DNA of 64,000 nt from CAXXOK01 sp964497495 (GTDB lineage: Bacteria; Bacillota; Clostridia; Christensenellales; Aristaeellaceae), in NCBI GenBank assembly GCA_964497495.1, contig CAZCCZ010000009.1, positions 35,126 to 99,125 on the forward strand, in the 5' to 3' direction. The position numbers and the translations under genes are program-made. This document shows, piece by piece, positions 8,739-18,078 of the stretch. Numbering within the stretch: position 1 is the first letter of the stretch; each line of letters begins with the position of its first letter. The notes under the pieces were generated by a model. It saw only the letters and a program-made list of their open reading frames with translations. It made no database searches and had not been told where the DNA came from.

Positions 8739-9564
8739 CGCAGGGTCGGCGGTTGCGCCGGTACGTTACCGCGCACGGCGCCCCGTTTCCGGGCGCCGTT
8801 ACGCCCGTTGGCGGCCCGCGCGCCCGAAAACGGAGGCGTATCCCGACAACCCCCGTGCGAACCAACCGGTTTGCGCGGGGGTTGTTCGTTTCGGCGGCGG
8901 AACCGGAAGGTGCGGGGCGGGCGGCATACCGGGCGCCGGGGCTGAACCGGTCGTTTTCGGGCTGTGCATTCTGAAATTCGGAAACCCCTTTGAAAATGAA
9001 TATCTATTAAAGATAATATAACGACGAAGCGTTCCCGTTTCCGCGGCGGAGGGCGGCGGCCGTTCGTTTACCCTCGCGGCTGGAAACGTTTACGACGCGA
9101 CAGGGGGCGGCAGGCCCGCCGCCGCGGCGGAACGTTTATGAAACGCCGTTTTATCCATGTCTCGCGCGCTCCGGCTGGGTGTCTTCCTTCCTGCCGGCGG
9201 CGGCTCGGAAGGCCGCCGAACGCGGACGCCCGCCGCAAGCCCCGGACCGCGGGCCGTCGCCCCGGGCGTATAAAAACATGATTTGAACAAAAAAGATACG
9301 GCGCGTTACTGTACAGAATCAATAAGATCATTTATAGTTATTCACTGAACATCCTGGTCATTACGCGGGCCAAAATCAATTCCGAAAGCGATGGTTACAC
9401 AGAAGTATTAAGGGCGGGCGAACGCGACCCATATCGTTACTGGTGTACAGGGCACCGATATCGAGAATTGGGCCATGTTCTGCGCAGGTATCGCACGCAG
9501 CATTCCAGAGAATTGAAAACGGCTCGGTGATGATTGGATCAATCAGAAAGGGGTTTGACCAATC
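8739..9564. other. 826-bp gap between GH4 gene and gdhA
   Basis: No gene is supported. The gap holds the GH4 terminator (8846-8889), a GC-rich stretch, a promoter-like TTGAAA (8990) with AT-rich GATAAT region at 9012, a weaker TTGAAC (9283-9288) with TACTGT (9307-9312), and a 7-bp inverted repeat TGATTGG/CCAATCA (9531-9537, 9559-9565) bracketing the gdhA ribosome site. No known riboswitch was recognised. Confidence 0.4.
8846..8889 (+). terminator. Terminator downstream of the GH4 gene
   Basis: An 18-bp inverted repeat with one G-T pair (8846-8863 with 8868-8885, 4-base loop) is followed by a short T-rich run. Confidence 0.65.
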
Positions 9565-10905
9565 ATGAATGACTACGCATCCCGCGTGCTGGAAGGACTG
9601 AAAGCACGCAACCCTCACGAGGCGGAGTTCCTGCAGGCGGCTACGGAGATGCTTTGCAGCCTGACGCCCGTCCTGGACCGGCATCCGGAATTCGAGCAGG
9701 CAAGCCTGCTGGAACGGTTCGTGGAACCGGAGCGGATCGTCGCGTTCCGGGTGCCCTGGATCGACGATCAGGGCAAAACGCAGGTCAACCGCGGTTACCG
9801 GGTCCAGTTCAGCAGCGCCATCGGGCCTTACAAGGGGGGCCTGCGGCTCCATCCAAGCGTCAACCTCTCCATCCTCAAGTTTCTGGGCCTCGAACAGATT
9901 CTGAAAAACAGCCTTACGGGCCTGCCGATCGGCGGCGGCAAGGGCGGCAGCGATTTCAACCCCAAAGGCAAGAGCGACCGCGAGGTCATGGCGTTTTGCC
10001 AGAGCTTCATGACGGAGCTTTACCGCCACATCGGCGCGGACGTGGACGTGCCCGCGGGGGATATCGGCACCGGCGCGCGGGAGATCGGCTACCTGTACGG
10101 CCAGTATAAAAGGATTACGGGACGCTACGAAGGCGTTCTGACCGGCAAGGGCCTGCAATACGGCGGAAGCCTCGCGCGCAAGGAGGCGACCGGCTACGGC
10201 CTGTGCTACTTCATGCAGAACATGCTTGCCGCCAACAAGCGCAAATTCGACGGATCGACGGTCGTCATCAGCGGCAGCGGCAACGTGGCGATCTACGCCT
10301 GCGAGAAGGCGGCGTCGCTGGGCGCGAAGATCGTGGCGATGAGCGATTCTTCCGGTTATATTCACGACCCGAACGGGATCCGGCTGGACGTGATCAAGCA
10401 AATCAAGGAAGTCGAACGCGGCCGTATCCACGAGTACGCGCGGCGCGTTCCCGGCAGCTGTTATTACGAGGGCAGCCGCGCCATCTGGCGGACGCCCTGC
10501 GATATCGCGCTTCCCTGCGCCACGCAGAACGAACTGGATCTGGAAAGCGCCGTAACGCTGGTGCAAAACGGCTGCTTCGCGGTCGGCGAAGGCGCGAACA
10601 TGCCCACGACCCTGGAGGCGACGGAGTACCTGATGGGCAAAGGCGTGCTCTTCGCGCCGGGTAAAGCGGCCAACGCGGGCGGCGTCGCGACGAGCGCGCT
10701 GGAAATGACGCAGAACAGCATGCGGCTCAGCTGGACGTTTAACGAGGTGGACGAGAAGCTGAAGGATATCATGCGCGATATCTTTGAGAAAACGGCACTG
10801 GCCGCAGCCGAGTATGCGGATTACGCTACCAATTACGTGGCTGGCGCCAACATCGCGGGCTTCCTGAAGGTCGCCGAAGCCATGATGGCGCAGGGCGTTT
10901 GCTGA
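9565..10905 (+). CDS. gdhA: NADP-type glutamate dehydrogenase
   Basis: 446 residues, the usual length of hexameric bacterial GdhA. It makes glutamate from 2-oxoglutarate and ammonium in the cytoplasm. The catalytic Lys lies in PIGGGKGGSDFNP (Lys126), the substrate region in YKGGLRLHP, and DVPAGDIGTGAREIGY follows. The nucleotide-binding fold shows GSGNVA. AAAGGGG lies 11 bases before the ATG. It is monocistronic, with a long upstream gap. A 573-codon open frame on the opposite strand is a composition artefact. Confidence 0.95.
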   Translation: MNDYASRVLEGLKARNPHEAEFLQAATEMLCSLTPVLDRHPEFEQASLLERFVEPERIVAFRVPWIDDQGKTQVNRGYRVQFSSAIGPYKGGLRLHPSVNLSILKFLGLEQILKNSLTGLPIGGGKGGSDFNPKGKSDREVMAFCQSFMTELYRHIGADVDVPAGDIGTGAREIGYLYGQYKRITGRYEGVLTGKGLQYGGSLARKEATGYGLCYFMQNMLAANKRKFDGSTVVISGSGNVAIYACEKAASLGAKIVAMSDSSGYIHDPNGIRLDVIKQIKEVERGRIHEYARRVPGSCYYEGSRAIWRTPCDIALPCATQNELDLESAVTLVQNGCFAVGEGANMPTTLEATEYLMGKGVLFAPGKAANAGGVATSALEMTQNSMRLSWTFNEVDEKLKDIMRDIFEKTALAAAEYADYATNYVAGANIAGFLKVAEAMMAQGVC

Positions 10906-11444
10906 GAAAACGGGCCGACTTGCCGCCGGGGAGACCCGAACGACCGGCCCGAAACCCGTTGCGGTTGCGAACCGGTTTTCGACTCTCGCCGGTTCGTACC
11001 GTCCGCGTGTGACGAAAGCCCCCCGGAAGCCTTGCCGGACGAAGCTTCCGGGGCCGCCGCGCGGGCGCGAACGCGGACGATCCCGGCGATTACCCATCGG
11101 TTTGAAGCTCCGGAGGATCGATCCGGAGCTTTTTCATGCGCGTTTGCCTTTTCGCCGACGACAGAGGCATAGCCGAAGAAGGAAGCGCGAAGGCGGGGGA
11201 ACCCGGGCCCTTCGCCTCCGGGACCGGCGCGTATGCCGCGGCCGTGCGCCGTGCCGTTTCGTCGGCGAACGCCGCTAAACCGGTGCGAAACCCGCCGCGC
11301 CGGTTGCTTTCCGCGCGCGATTGAGCTATGATGGGTTTATTCCCGGCAACGGCTGCGCGTAAAGGCCGGGAAGGTTTTTTCCGACAGAAAAGAGCGGTTT
11401 CACGGCGGCCGTGCCGGCCCGCCCGCGACCCGAAGGATGGTTTG
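10906..11444. other. 539-bp gap after gdhA
   Basis: Contains a 10-bp hairpin without a T tract at about 11019-11051 and the terminator at 11105-11135. The rest shows no supported gene; open frames here look like GC-rich non-coding sequence. Confidence 0.4.
11105..11135 (+). terminator. Rho-independent terminator
   Basis: Perfect 10-bp stem (11105-11114 with 11122-11131, 7-base loop) running into TTTTT. It probably ends the gdhA transcript about 200 bases after its stop. Confidence 0.75.
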
Positions 11445-12113
11445 ATGCGTTCCAAAACGGTTTGTCTTCGCGGCGAGCTGGGCCTGCTGTTCGCCATGGT
11501 GATCAACAGCCTCGGCGTCGTGCTGATGCTGCATTCCGGCGGGGGCATCACGGCCGTCGCCAGTTTTCCCTACGCCGTTTACGTTGCCTGGCCCGTGCTG
11601 TCGCTCGGCAGCTGGAATTTCGTTTTCCAGTGCGTGCTCGTTTTCACCCTGATGGCCTTTCGAAAGAAGCTGGTGCCCGCCTACCTGTTCAGCTTCGCGC
11701 TCAGCTTCATTTTCGGACGCTTCATGGATTTTCATAACGCGTGGGTGGCGACCCTTCCGCAAAGCCTGCCCCTCAACCTGGCTTGCTACGCGGCGGGATA
11801 CCTGCTGTTGGCGTTCGGCATCTCGGTTTCCAATTGCAGCGCCATGCCCATTCTTCCCACCGACTTGTTCCCCCGGGACGCGTCGGAAATCTTCCGCGTT
11901 CCCTACCGTCGCTTTAAAATCGGCTACGACGTCGGCTGCGTACTCGTCGCCGTGGTTCTCCTGCTGATTTTTACCGGGGACGTGCGCGGCATCGGCGTAG
12001 GCACGGTGTTCTCCGCCTGCACCATGGGCGTGGCGGTCGGCGTTCTGATGCCCTGGATGAACCGGCACGTCCGTTTCGTATCCGTTTTCAGCAAGGAACC
12101 GGCGGCCGACTGA
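11445..12113 (+). CDS. YczE/YitT-like integral membrane protein
   Basis: 222 residues from the ATG at 11445, which has GAAGGA 8 bases upstream; an open extension to 11328 is arginine-rich and unlikely to be translated. About five to six hydrophobic helices are visible, with conserved-looking NSLGVVLMLHSGGG and SNCSAMPILPTDLF segments typical of the YczE/YyaS (DUF6198-like) family, whose function is not established. It sits 36 bases upstream of the MBL-fold gene on the same strand and may be co-transcribed. Family call from memory of motifs, so moderate confidence. Confidence 0.7.
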   Translation: MRSKTVCLRGELGLLFAMVINSLGVVLMLHSGGGITAVASFPYAVYVAWPVLSLGSWNFVFQCVLVFTLMAFRKKLVPAYLFSFALSFIFGRFMDFHNAWVATLPQSLPLNLACYAAGYLLLAFGISVSNCSAMPILPTDLFPRDASEIFRVPYRRFKIGYDVGCVLVAVVLLLIFTGDVRGIGVGTVFSACTMGVAVGVLMPWMNRHVRFVSVFSKEPAAD

Positions 12114-12149
12114 CCGCGTCAGCCCCGACAGGGTAAAGGAGGAACCGAA

Positions 12150-13016
12150 ATGTCCGCGAAAAGCGACGTTCAAAACGGGTTGAAAACACTGCGGGAGACC
12201 GGGGTAGAACGCCCCTGGACGGGGTATGTGCCCCCGACCCGGATTTTGGGGAACCTGTATTTCGTCGGCACCCTCCCCGCCTCTTCCCATATCATCGATA
12301 CGGGAGACGGCCTGCTTATGATCGACACCGGCTTGCCCCAATCCTGCTACCTGATACTGGACGGTATATACCGGCTTGGGTTCAACCCGCGGGACCTGCG
12401 CTGGATTCTGCATTCCCACGGCCATTACGACCATATCGGCAGCACCAGGGCCCTTGTGGAACTGACGGGTGCGAAAACCTATATCGGGCGCGACGACGTC
12501 CCGATCGCCACCGGCGAGCAGGACCTGTCCTGGGCGACGGAGATCGGCTCGACCTTCCGCGAGACGTTCCGGCCCGACGTGCCGGTGGACGATGGCGACG
12601 TTTTCACCTTCGGCAACACCACGGTCACCTGCCTGCACACGCCCGGCCATTCGCTGGGCGCCCTGACGTTCCTGTGGAACGTCGAAGGGGCCGGCAGGCC
12701 GTTGACGGCCGCCATGTTCGGCGGAACCGGGTTGAATACGCTGGCGGCCGACTGGCTGACCGCCCACGGCATGCCGCTGGCGATCCGCGACCGTTTCCGC
12801 GAGGGAATCCGTCGGGTGCGGGAGCTTCCCGTGGACGTGACGGTGGGCAACCACGTGGGGCACAACCATATGCTGGAGAAGCTGGCGCAGCGGGAAAGCG
12901 GCACCGGCGACGAACCGTTTATCCGCCCCGGCGAGTGGAAGCAGTTTCTTACGCAGGCCGAGGCCTCTCTGGACCGGTTGCTGCGGGAGGAGAAAGAGGC
13001 GGCTATGCTCCGGTAG
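12150..13016 (+). CDS. MBL-fold metallohydrolase
   Basis: 288 residues, AAAGGAGGA upstream of the ATG. The zinc-binding signature HxHxDH occurs at residues 90-95 in HSHGHYDHIG, followed by HTPGHSLGALTF and a later NHVGHNH segment that could supply the last ligands. The fold includes hydrolases, glyoxalases II and subclass B3-like lactamases. There is no signal peptide, so it is probably cytoplasmic. The substrate cannot be inferred. It is followed by a strong bidirectional terminator. Confidence 0.85.
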   Translation: MSAKSDVQNGLKTLRETGVERPWTGYVPPTRILGNLYFVGTLPASSHIIDTGDGLLMIDTGLPQSCYLILDGIYRLGFNPRDLRWILHSHGHYDHIGSTRALVELTGAKTYIGRDDVPIATGEQDLSWATEIGSTFRETFRPDVPVDDGDVFTFGNTTVTCLHTPGHSLGALTFLWNVEGAGRPLTAAMFGGTGLNTLAADWLTAHGMPLAIRDRFREGIRRVRELPVDVTVGNHVGHNHMLEKLAQRESGTGDEPFIRPGEWKQFLTQAEASLDRLLREEKEAAMLR

Positions 13017-13030
13017 AGCCAAGCGGACAG

Positions 13031-13078
13031 GGAAAGCCCCCGGCGTTCAAAACCGATTCCGAACGCCGGGGGCTTTCC
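13031..13078. terminator. Bidirectional terminator between convergent genes
   Basis: Perfect 18-bp arms (13031-13048 and 13061-13078, 12-base loop) contain AAAG/CTTT at the base, so each strand has a short T run. It separates the MBL-fold gene from the convergent SDR gene. Confidence 0.7.
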
Positions 13079-13126
13079 GCACTCCTCCGACGGGGCCGGG
13101 CCGCCCCCCCCCTTCCACGGAGGACG

Positions 13127-13831
13127 CTACCAGGGGCGGGGCGTGCCGTTGTAGTCGAAATAGATGGGGTTGTCCAGCTGATGGGCGTACTTCTCCGCGA
13201 GGGCCGCGATGCCGCAGGCGGATTCCCGCGTGGGAACCGTGGCCCTGGCGCCGCCCATATCGGTCTGTATCCAGCCGGGGTGGACGGCCAGCACCTTGAT
13301 GCCGTCCGGGCGCAGGTACCGCTGCAGGATGACGCACTGCATGTTGACGGCGGCCTTGGACATGCAGTAGTCGTATCTGCGGACGTAGTTATTATTGGTC
13401 TGCATGCTCCCGGCCTCGGAGGAGATATCCACCAGAACCCGGTCTTCCCCCTTTTTCAGCAGACTCAGGAAAGCCTTCGTCACGCGCAGCGGCCCGAGAG
13501 CGTTGATGTCGAACACCCTGAGGCTGTCGCCGATATCGAAGTCCTCCAGACGGTTTTCGCCGTTTTTGGTCAGCACACCCGCGGCGTTGATCAGCAGATC
13601 GATACGGTTCGTTCGCTGCGCCACGGCGGCCGCCGCGGCGTTAACCTGCCCGTCGGAAGTAATGTCCGCGCAGGTGAAGCGGTAGCGGTCCGGATACTCT
13701 TTTTCGGTCCGGGCGGCTCTGTCGGTTTCCATCAGGTCGATGCCCTCTACGGCGTCGCCGCGTTCCAGATACAGCCGGGCCAGTTCGGAACCGAGGCCGC
13801 CGCCGGCACCCGTAATCACAACGTACTTCAT
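13127..13831 (-). CDS. SDR-family NAD(P)-dependent oxidoreductase
   Basis: 234 residues from the ATG at 13831 (AAAGGATG upstream); the frame extends to 14068 without a ribosome site and across the divergent promoter. Classical SDR features are TGAGGGLGSE near the N-terminus, NAAG in the middle and a YDYCMSKAA catalytic Tyr-x-x-x-Lys stretch. It is divergent to another SDR with a similar ending (PIYFDYNGTPRPW here, PFINYKGEPMPY there). Substrate unknown; a sugar or hydroxy-acid dehydrogenase is plausible. Confidence 0.88.
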   Translation of the reverse strand: MKYVVITGAGGGLGSELARLYLERGDAVEGIDLMETDRAARTEKEYPDRYRFTCADITSDGQVNAAAAAVAQRTNRIDLLINAAGVLTKNGENRLEDFDIGDSLRVFDINALGPLRVTKAFLSLLKKGEDRVLVDISSEAGSMQTNNNYVRRYDYCMSKAAVNMQCVILQRYLRPDGIKVLAVHPGWIQTDMGGARATVPTRESACGIAALAEKYAHQLDNPIYFDYNGTPRPW

Positions 13832-13875
13832 GGAATAACATCCTTTCCAAAGCGGTTTTTTATTCGGTTTGCTCA

Positions 13876-13904
13876 TTGACAAATCCGGGTCGGCATGATA
13901 AAGT
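13876..13904 (+). promoter_or_regulatory. Sigma-A promoter for the SDR gene at 13956
   Basis: TTGACA at 13876-13881, 17-base spacer, TAAAGT at 13899-13904. The expected transcript start is near 13911, leaving a leader of about 45 bases. Confidence 0.65.
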
Positions 13905-13955
13905 GCGCACAGGGAAAAGGGTCGGGGTTCGATAGAAAGAGGAGAAAACCGCACA

Positions 13956-14681
13956 ATGAAGATTCTTGTAACCGGCGTAAACCGCGGCCTTGGCTTTGAA
14001 TTGACGAAGCTCGGCCTGGAACACGGCCACACCATGATCGGCACCTGGCTGAAAACCAAAGAAGGCATCGAGCCGCTGGAAACGCTGCAGGCGCGGTATC
14101 CCGACCGCCTGATGCTGATCGAGATGGACGTGACGTCCGAGGAATCCGTGAAAGCCGCCGCCGAAGCCGTAGGGCACCGTTACGATGGCATCGACTGCGT
14201 CGTGAACAACGCGGGTATCCTGCTGGAATCCATTTTCAACACGGAAGACCCCATCGTCAACCTGGATATCAACATGATGCGTAAAACCATCGAAGTCAAC
14301 ACCGTCGGCCCCGCCATCGTGCTGAAGTATTTCATGCCCTTCGTGTACCGTTCCGACGATCCCTGCGTGATCAACATCACCTCCGAGGCCGGTCATCTGA
14401 AAACCGGGATGTACACCTATCTTGCCTACGGCGTTTCCAAGCACGGCGCCAATATGTACACCCAGAAAATCCGCAACTTTCTGGCTTCCCGCCCGGAGTA
14501 CGAAAAAATCCGCATCTTCATGATGCATCCGGGCCGCATGAACACCGTGATGGGCGCCGAAAACAAACAGATCGAGCCCGGCGAATCCGCCCGCGGTATC
14601 TTCGACGTCATCGAAAAGCGCGTGGACCCGAAGATGGAGATTCCCTTCATCAATTACAAGGGGGAGCCCATGCCCTACTGA
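13956..14681 (+). CDS. SDR-family oxidoreductase (divergent paralogue)
   Basis: 241 residues; AAGAGGAG lies upstream of the ATG. SDR motifs are TGVNRGLGFE (residues 6-15), NNAG, INITSEAG and YGVSKHGAN, which gives the catalytic Tyr and Lys. It shares general layout and the unusual C-terminal N/D-Y-x-G-x-P-x-P-aromatic ending with the divergent SDR at 13127-13831, so they are probably paralogues. It has its own sigma-A promoter and a terminator. Substrate unknown. Confidence 0.88.
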   Translation: MKILVTGVNRGLGFELTKLGLEHGHTMIGTWLKTKEGIEPLETLQARYPDRLMLIEMDVTSEESVKAAAEAVGHRYDGIDCVVNNAGILLESIFNTEDPIVNLDINMMRKTIEVNTVGPAIVLKYFMPFVYRSDDPCVINITSEAGHLKTGMYTYLAYGVSKHGANMYTQKIRNFLASRPEYEKIRIFMMHPGRMNTVMGAENKQIEPGESARGIFDVIEKRVDPKMEIPFINYKGEPMPY

Positions 14682-14691
14682 TTTTCAATGA

Positions 14692-14722
14692 AAGAGGGAA
14701 ACGCCGACGCGTTTCCCTTTTT
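14692..14722. terminator. Bidirectional terminator
   Basis: Ten-bp stem (14695-14704 with 14709-14718, 4-base loop) followed by TTTTTT on the plus strand; the minus strand has CTTTC. It separates the SDR gene from the convergent ABC operon. Confidence 0.8.
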
Positions 14723-14738
14723 TATTGCTCTAAAAGCG

Positions 14739-15581
14739 TCAGCCTTTCACGGCGCCTTCGCTCAGCCCCGCGATGATGTACTTCTGCGCGAAGGAGAAAA
14801 CGCCGATCGCGGGAACGCTCATGACGATGGACGCGGCCAGCATCGGGCCCCATTGGATGCCCACTTCGTCGATGTAGAATGCCAAACCGACGGATATGGG
14901 GCGGGTGGACGTGTCTTTGGCGATCAGCAGCGGGAACAGGAACTCGTTCCACGCCAGAATGAACGCGAACATGCTGATGGAGGCCAGAGCGGGCGCGACC
15001 ATGGGAACGACGATCTTAAACAGTACCTGCAGGGAGTTGCAGCCGTCGATCTGCGCGGCTTCCTCCACTTCCTCGGGAAGCGCGTCGATATAGCCCTTGA
15101 GCAGCCAGATGGTAATGGGCATGCCGATGATCAGGTAGACCAGCACCAGCCCCCGGTAGCTGTTCACCAGCTTCATGTTGCTCAGCGTGATGTAGAAGGG
15201 CACCAGCAGGCAAACGCGGGGCAGAACGCGGGTGAACAGTATGGAGTACAGCAGGCCCGCACGCCCCGGAAATTTGAAGCGGGAAAAGCCGTACGCGCCG
15301 AATATGGCGACCATGACGCTGATGATCGTGGAACTGATGGCGATGATCACGGTGTTGCGCAGGTAGGCCATCATATCGGCGTCGCCGAAAACCTGACGGT
15401 AGTTGTCCAGCGTCGGTTTGGCGGGGATGAAGGAGGGGCTAAGCGAGTACACCTCGACTTCCGATTTGAGCGACGTTGATAAGCCCCACAGCACGGGGAG
15501 CAGAGCGTACGCGGCGATAACGAAAACCAGTGCGTAGAACAGTATTTTTCCCACGACGCGCTTGAAAGTTAGCTTTCTCAT
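14739..15581 (-). CDS. Sugar ABC transporter permease, MalG-like
   Basis: 280 residues; AAGGAGG is 8 bases before the ATG, within the end of the upstream permease gene (3-base gap). About six hydrophobic helices are present, with the EAA loop reading EVEEAAQIDGCN. It forms the inner-membrane channel with the MalF-like protein encoded just upstream. No ATPase gene is present, as in the first sugar operon, so a shared ATPase is inferred. Confidence 0.92.
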   Translation of the reverse strand: MRKLTFKRVVGKILFYALVFVIAAYALLPVLWGLSTSLKSEVEVYSLSPSFIPAKPTLDNYRQVFGDADMMAYLRNTVIIAISSTIISVMVAIFGAYGFSRFKFPGRAGLLYSILFTRVLPRVCLLVPFYITLSNMKLVNSYRGLVLVYLIIGMPITIWLLKGYIDALPEEVEEAAQIDGCNSLQVLFKIVVPMVAPALASISMFAFILAWNEFLFPLLIAKDTSTRPISVGLAFYIDEVGIQWGPMLAASIVMSVPAIGVFSFAQKYIIAGLSEGAVKG

Positions 15582-15584
15582 CGC

Positions 15585-16484
15585 TCACGCCTCCTTTTTA
15601 CGTTGCGTGCGGGCGTAATACGCAAAGCACAGCAGAACGGCCAGAAGCAGCATCAGGCCCATGGCGGAAGCGCCGCCGAAGTTGAAATTGGAGAAGGCCG
15701 TGCGGTATATGTACAGGCCGAGAATTTCCGAACTGACGCCCGGCCCGCCGCCGGTCATGGTAAAAAGCAGGTCGAAAGCGTTGAAGCCGTTGATAATTTC
15801 CAGCACCGCCAGAATGGACAGCACGTTTTTCAGGTTGGGAAGGGTCACGTGCCGGAACACCTGAAACCGGTTGGCGCCGTCCACAAGCGCCGCTTCCGTA
15901 TAGCTTTTGGGAATGCCCTGCATGGCGGCCACGATCATCAGCATGATAAACGGGAACCCCTGCCACACGTAGGCCAGAACGACGGCGAAAAGCGCGGTAC
16001 CCTTATTGCCCAGCCAGTTCATGGCCAGGGCGGGGTTGATGGAGGAAAGGACTTCGTTGAGGATGCCGTTATCCATGTTATAAATCCACCGCCATAAGTT
16101 GGCGGTTACGATGGAGGGAACCACCCACGGCATGAGCGTGATGATCCGGAAAGGCGTTTTGCCGCGAAAGCCGGTTTCCATCAGCAAAGCGGAAACGAAA
16201 CCCAGAAGGAATCGCAGAATCAGAGCCACGAAGGTCCAGACGAACGTGTTTACGATAATTTTGCCGAAAGTCTTCGCGCCGACCATCTGCGTAAAGTTGT
16301 CAAGCCCGACGAACTGCATCTGAAAAAAAGGCAGCGTGACTTTTGAAAAAGAAAAGACGATCATCTGCACCAGAGGATAGATCGTCATCACCAGGATCAC
16401 CAGCGCGCAGGGCAGGGTATAGAGCATGCCGAGCCTGCGGTTTCTGGCGTCGCGGGATTGTTTGAGCGCGAGGCGTTTTGCCAA
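15585..16484 (-). CDS. Sugar ABC transporter permease, MalF-like
   Basis: 299 residues. The start is a TTG at 16484 with GGAAGGA 9 bases upstream; an ATG at 16494 is in another frame. Six hydrophobic segments are visible, and the EAA loop reads YTEAALVDGANRFQ. It is the middle gene of the binding protein, MalF-like, MalG-like set. The weak start codon and the upstream hairpin would both lower its expression relative to the binding protein. Confidence 0.92.
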   Translation of the reverse strand: MAKRLALKQSRDARNRRLGMLYTLPCALVILVMTIYPLVQMIVFSFSKVTLPFFQMQFVGLDNFTQMVGAKTFGKIIVNTFVWTFVALILRFLLGFVSALLMETGFRGKTPFRIITLMPWVVPSIVTANLWRWIYNMDNGILNEVLSSINPALAMNWLGNKGTALFAVVLAYVWQGFPFIMLMIVAAMQGIPKSYTEAALVDGANRFQVFRHVTLPNLKNVLSILAVLEIINGFNAFDLLFTMTGGGPGVSSEILGLYIYRTAFSNFNFGGASAMGLMLLLAVLLCFAYYARTQRKKEA

Positions 16485-16541
16485 AGAAGCTCATCCTTCC
16501 TTCAATTTGCGCAGGGAGACGGGGAAACTCAATCAGGGAAG

Positions 16542-16570
16542 ACAGGGTGGAAGCCGACCTTCCACCCTGT
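16542..16570 (-). promoter_or_regulatory. Intra-operon stem-loop after binding-protein gene
   Basis: Perfect 12-bp stem (16542-16553 with 16559-16570, 5-base loop) between the binding-protein stop and the permease start, with no T run on the transcribed strand. It occupies the same relative position as the hairpins at 4018 and 47383. Confidence 0.6.
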
Positions 16571-16609
16571 TTGACGAACGATTGCGATTGAGCTTAACCC
16601 GACGTCGCT

Positions 16610-17839
16610 TTACAGCAGATCGTTAATGCGCTCAACCATGGATTCGGCGGCTTCGGCGGGCGTGCAGGACTTTTGCAGCGCGTTTTGGAGTTCCTCGGTC
16701 ACGATGGTCTGGATCTGCGTCCAGGCGGGGGTGTTGGGGCAATGCTTGGAAGCCTGCGCCTGCTTGTCGTAGATGCCGTAGAGTTCGTTGGACCATTTGC
16801 CCATCGTGCGGCCTTTGGCGCTGGCGGGAAGCACGGTGTTGTTCCTGGAGACGACTTCGGGCTGCAGGAACCACTTGATGAAGACTTCGGCGCCTTCCTT
16901 GTTGACGGCGGAGATGGGGACGGAGAAGCTCCAGCCGGCGGCGCGGGCGTAGCCGGGGGTGAGGCATACGCCCCATTCGAAACCGTTCTCTTTGGCGTAT
17001 TTGTCGATTTTGACGATGTTGCTGTCGCCCATGGGCATCATGGCGATCGTCTGATTCATCGCCAGCGGGAACAGGTCGGCGGTGATGGCGTAGTTAATGC
17101 AGCCTTCGGGAACCAGACCGTCGTAATACAGGTTGCACCAGTACTCGATGGCGGAGACGGATTCGGGGGTGTTGAGCGCGCAGGTGGTCAGATCTTCGCT
17201 CAGGAAGTCGCCGCCCATGCCCCACAGAACGGGTGCGAAACTGGTCATGACGTTGGCGGGGTCGTTCTTGGAGGCGGCGATGCCGTACGCGTACTGTTTG
17301 CCGGGGATGGTCATCTTCTCGCACAGCGCGCGGAAATCCGCGAAGCTCATGCCGTCGGTGGGGTAGTCCACGCCCGCGGCGTCGAAAAGGGTCTTGTTGT
17401 AGAACAGCACGTTGCAGGTCCAGCGGTAGGGCAGGGCGTACAGCGTTCCGTCGGGGGAGGTGCCGGCCTTGACCAACACTTCGGTCATGTCGCTCGTATC
17501 GATGCCCGATCCGGCCACGAAGTCATTCAGGGGCTCTAGCAGGCCCTGGCTCATCAGCGTGGGGAGGAACAGGGTGTCCAGCGCCATAACGTCGGGGCTG
17601 TTGCCGCCGACGATCGCGGTAACGGCGTTCTCCGTGTAGTTGGCAATGGGCTGCAGCTCAATGTTGCAGGTATAGCCGGGGTTTTCCGCCGCGAAATCCT
17701 TCTCGATCCATTCCTTTTCGCCTTCCCACCAGCTGCCCAGCCAGATGGTGACGTTCGAAGTCGATTCGGCCAGGGATGCCAGGGGCAGAGCCGCCACTAG
17801 GATTACGGCCAGTACGAGGGACAGAATACGGGTTTTCAT
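16610..17839 (-). CDS. Sugar ABC transporter solute-binding protein
   Basis: 409 residues with a signal peptide of about 24 residues ending in SLA before EST (signal peptidase I type, no lipobox Cys). The mature protein has the family-1 binding-protein layout (VTIWLGSWWEGEKEW, a GNSPDVMALDTLF segment). AAAGGAGA is 10 bases before the ATG. It supplies the two downstream permeases. The divergent operon of oxidoreductases, isomerases and GH43 suggests that its ligand feeds that pathway, perhaps a pentose-containing glycoside; this is inference. Confidence 0.92.
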   Translation of the reverse strand: MKTRILSLVLAVILVAALPLASLAESTSNVTIWLGSWWEGEKEWIEKDFAAENPGYTCNIELQPIANYTENAVTAIVGGNSPDVMALDTLFLPTLMSQGLLEPLNDFVAGSGIDTSDMTEVLVKAGTSPDGTLYALPYRWTCNVLFYNKTLFDAAGVDYPTDGMSFADFRALCEKMTIPGKQYAYGIAASKNDPANVMTSFAPVLWGMGGDFLSEDLTTCALNTPESVSAIEYWCNLYYDGLVPEGCINYAITADLFPLAMNQTIAMMPMGDSNIVKIDKYAKENGFEWGVCLTPGYARAAGWSFSVPISAVNKEGAEVFIKWFLQPEVVSRNNTVLPASAKGRTMGKWSNELYGIYDKQAQASKHCPNTPAWTQIQTIVTEELQNALQKSCTPAEAAESMVERINDLL

Positions 17840-18049
17840 GTGTTTGGGTTCTCCTTTCTTGTTTGAGGTGTCTCGGAAAATCGCTCATCCTGCAAGCCGC
17901 GCTTTCTGCCGGGAGCCGCTGAAACGAGTTCGTAGCTTTGGGAAAAAGGGTGGAATTCGTTATACGGCTTACGGTCGGGGCTTCGTCCGGCGGCCATATA
18001 TCGGCGGCGGAGGTCGGCCGGCAGTGAATGGGAGCGGTTTCTTGGCTAC

Positions 18050-18078
18050 AGAATAGCACAGGGTAAAATGAATGTCAA
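18050..18078 (-). promoter_or_regulatory. Sigma-A promoter for the second sugar ABC operon
   Basis: On the minus strand TTGACA (18073-18078), a 17-base spacer and TATTCT (18050-18055). Close to consensus. Confidence 0.7.

Noticed and set aside
9376..11097. 573-codon open frame on the minus strand across gdhA
   Set aside because: It lies antisense to a clear GdhA, is Arg/Ala/His-rich, and has no ribosome site or family motif. High GC in third positions creates such frames.
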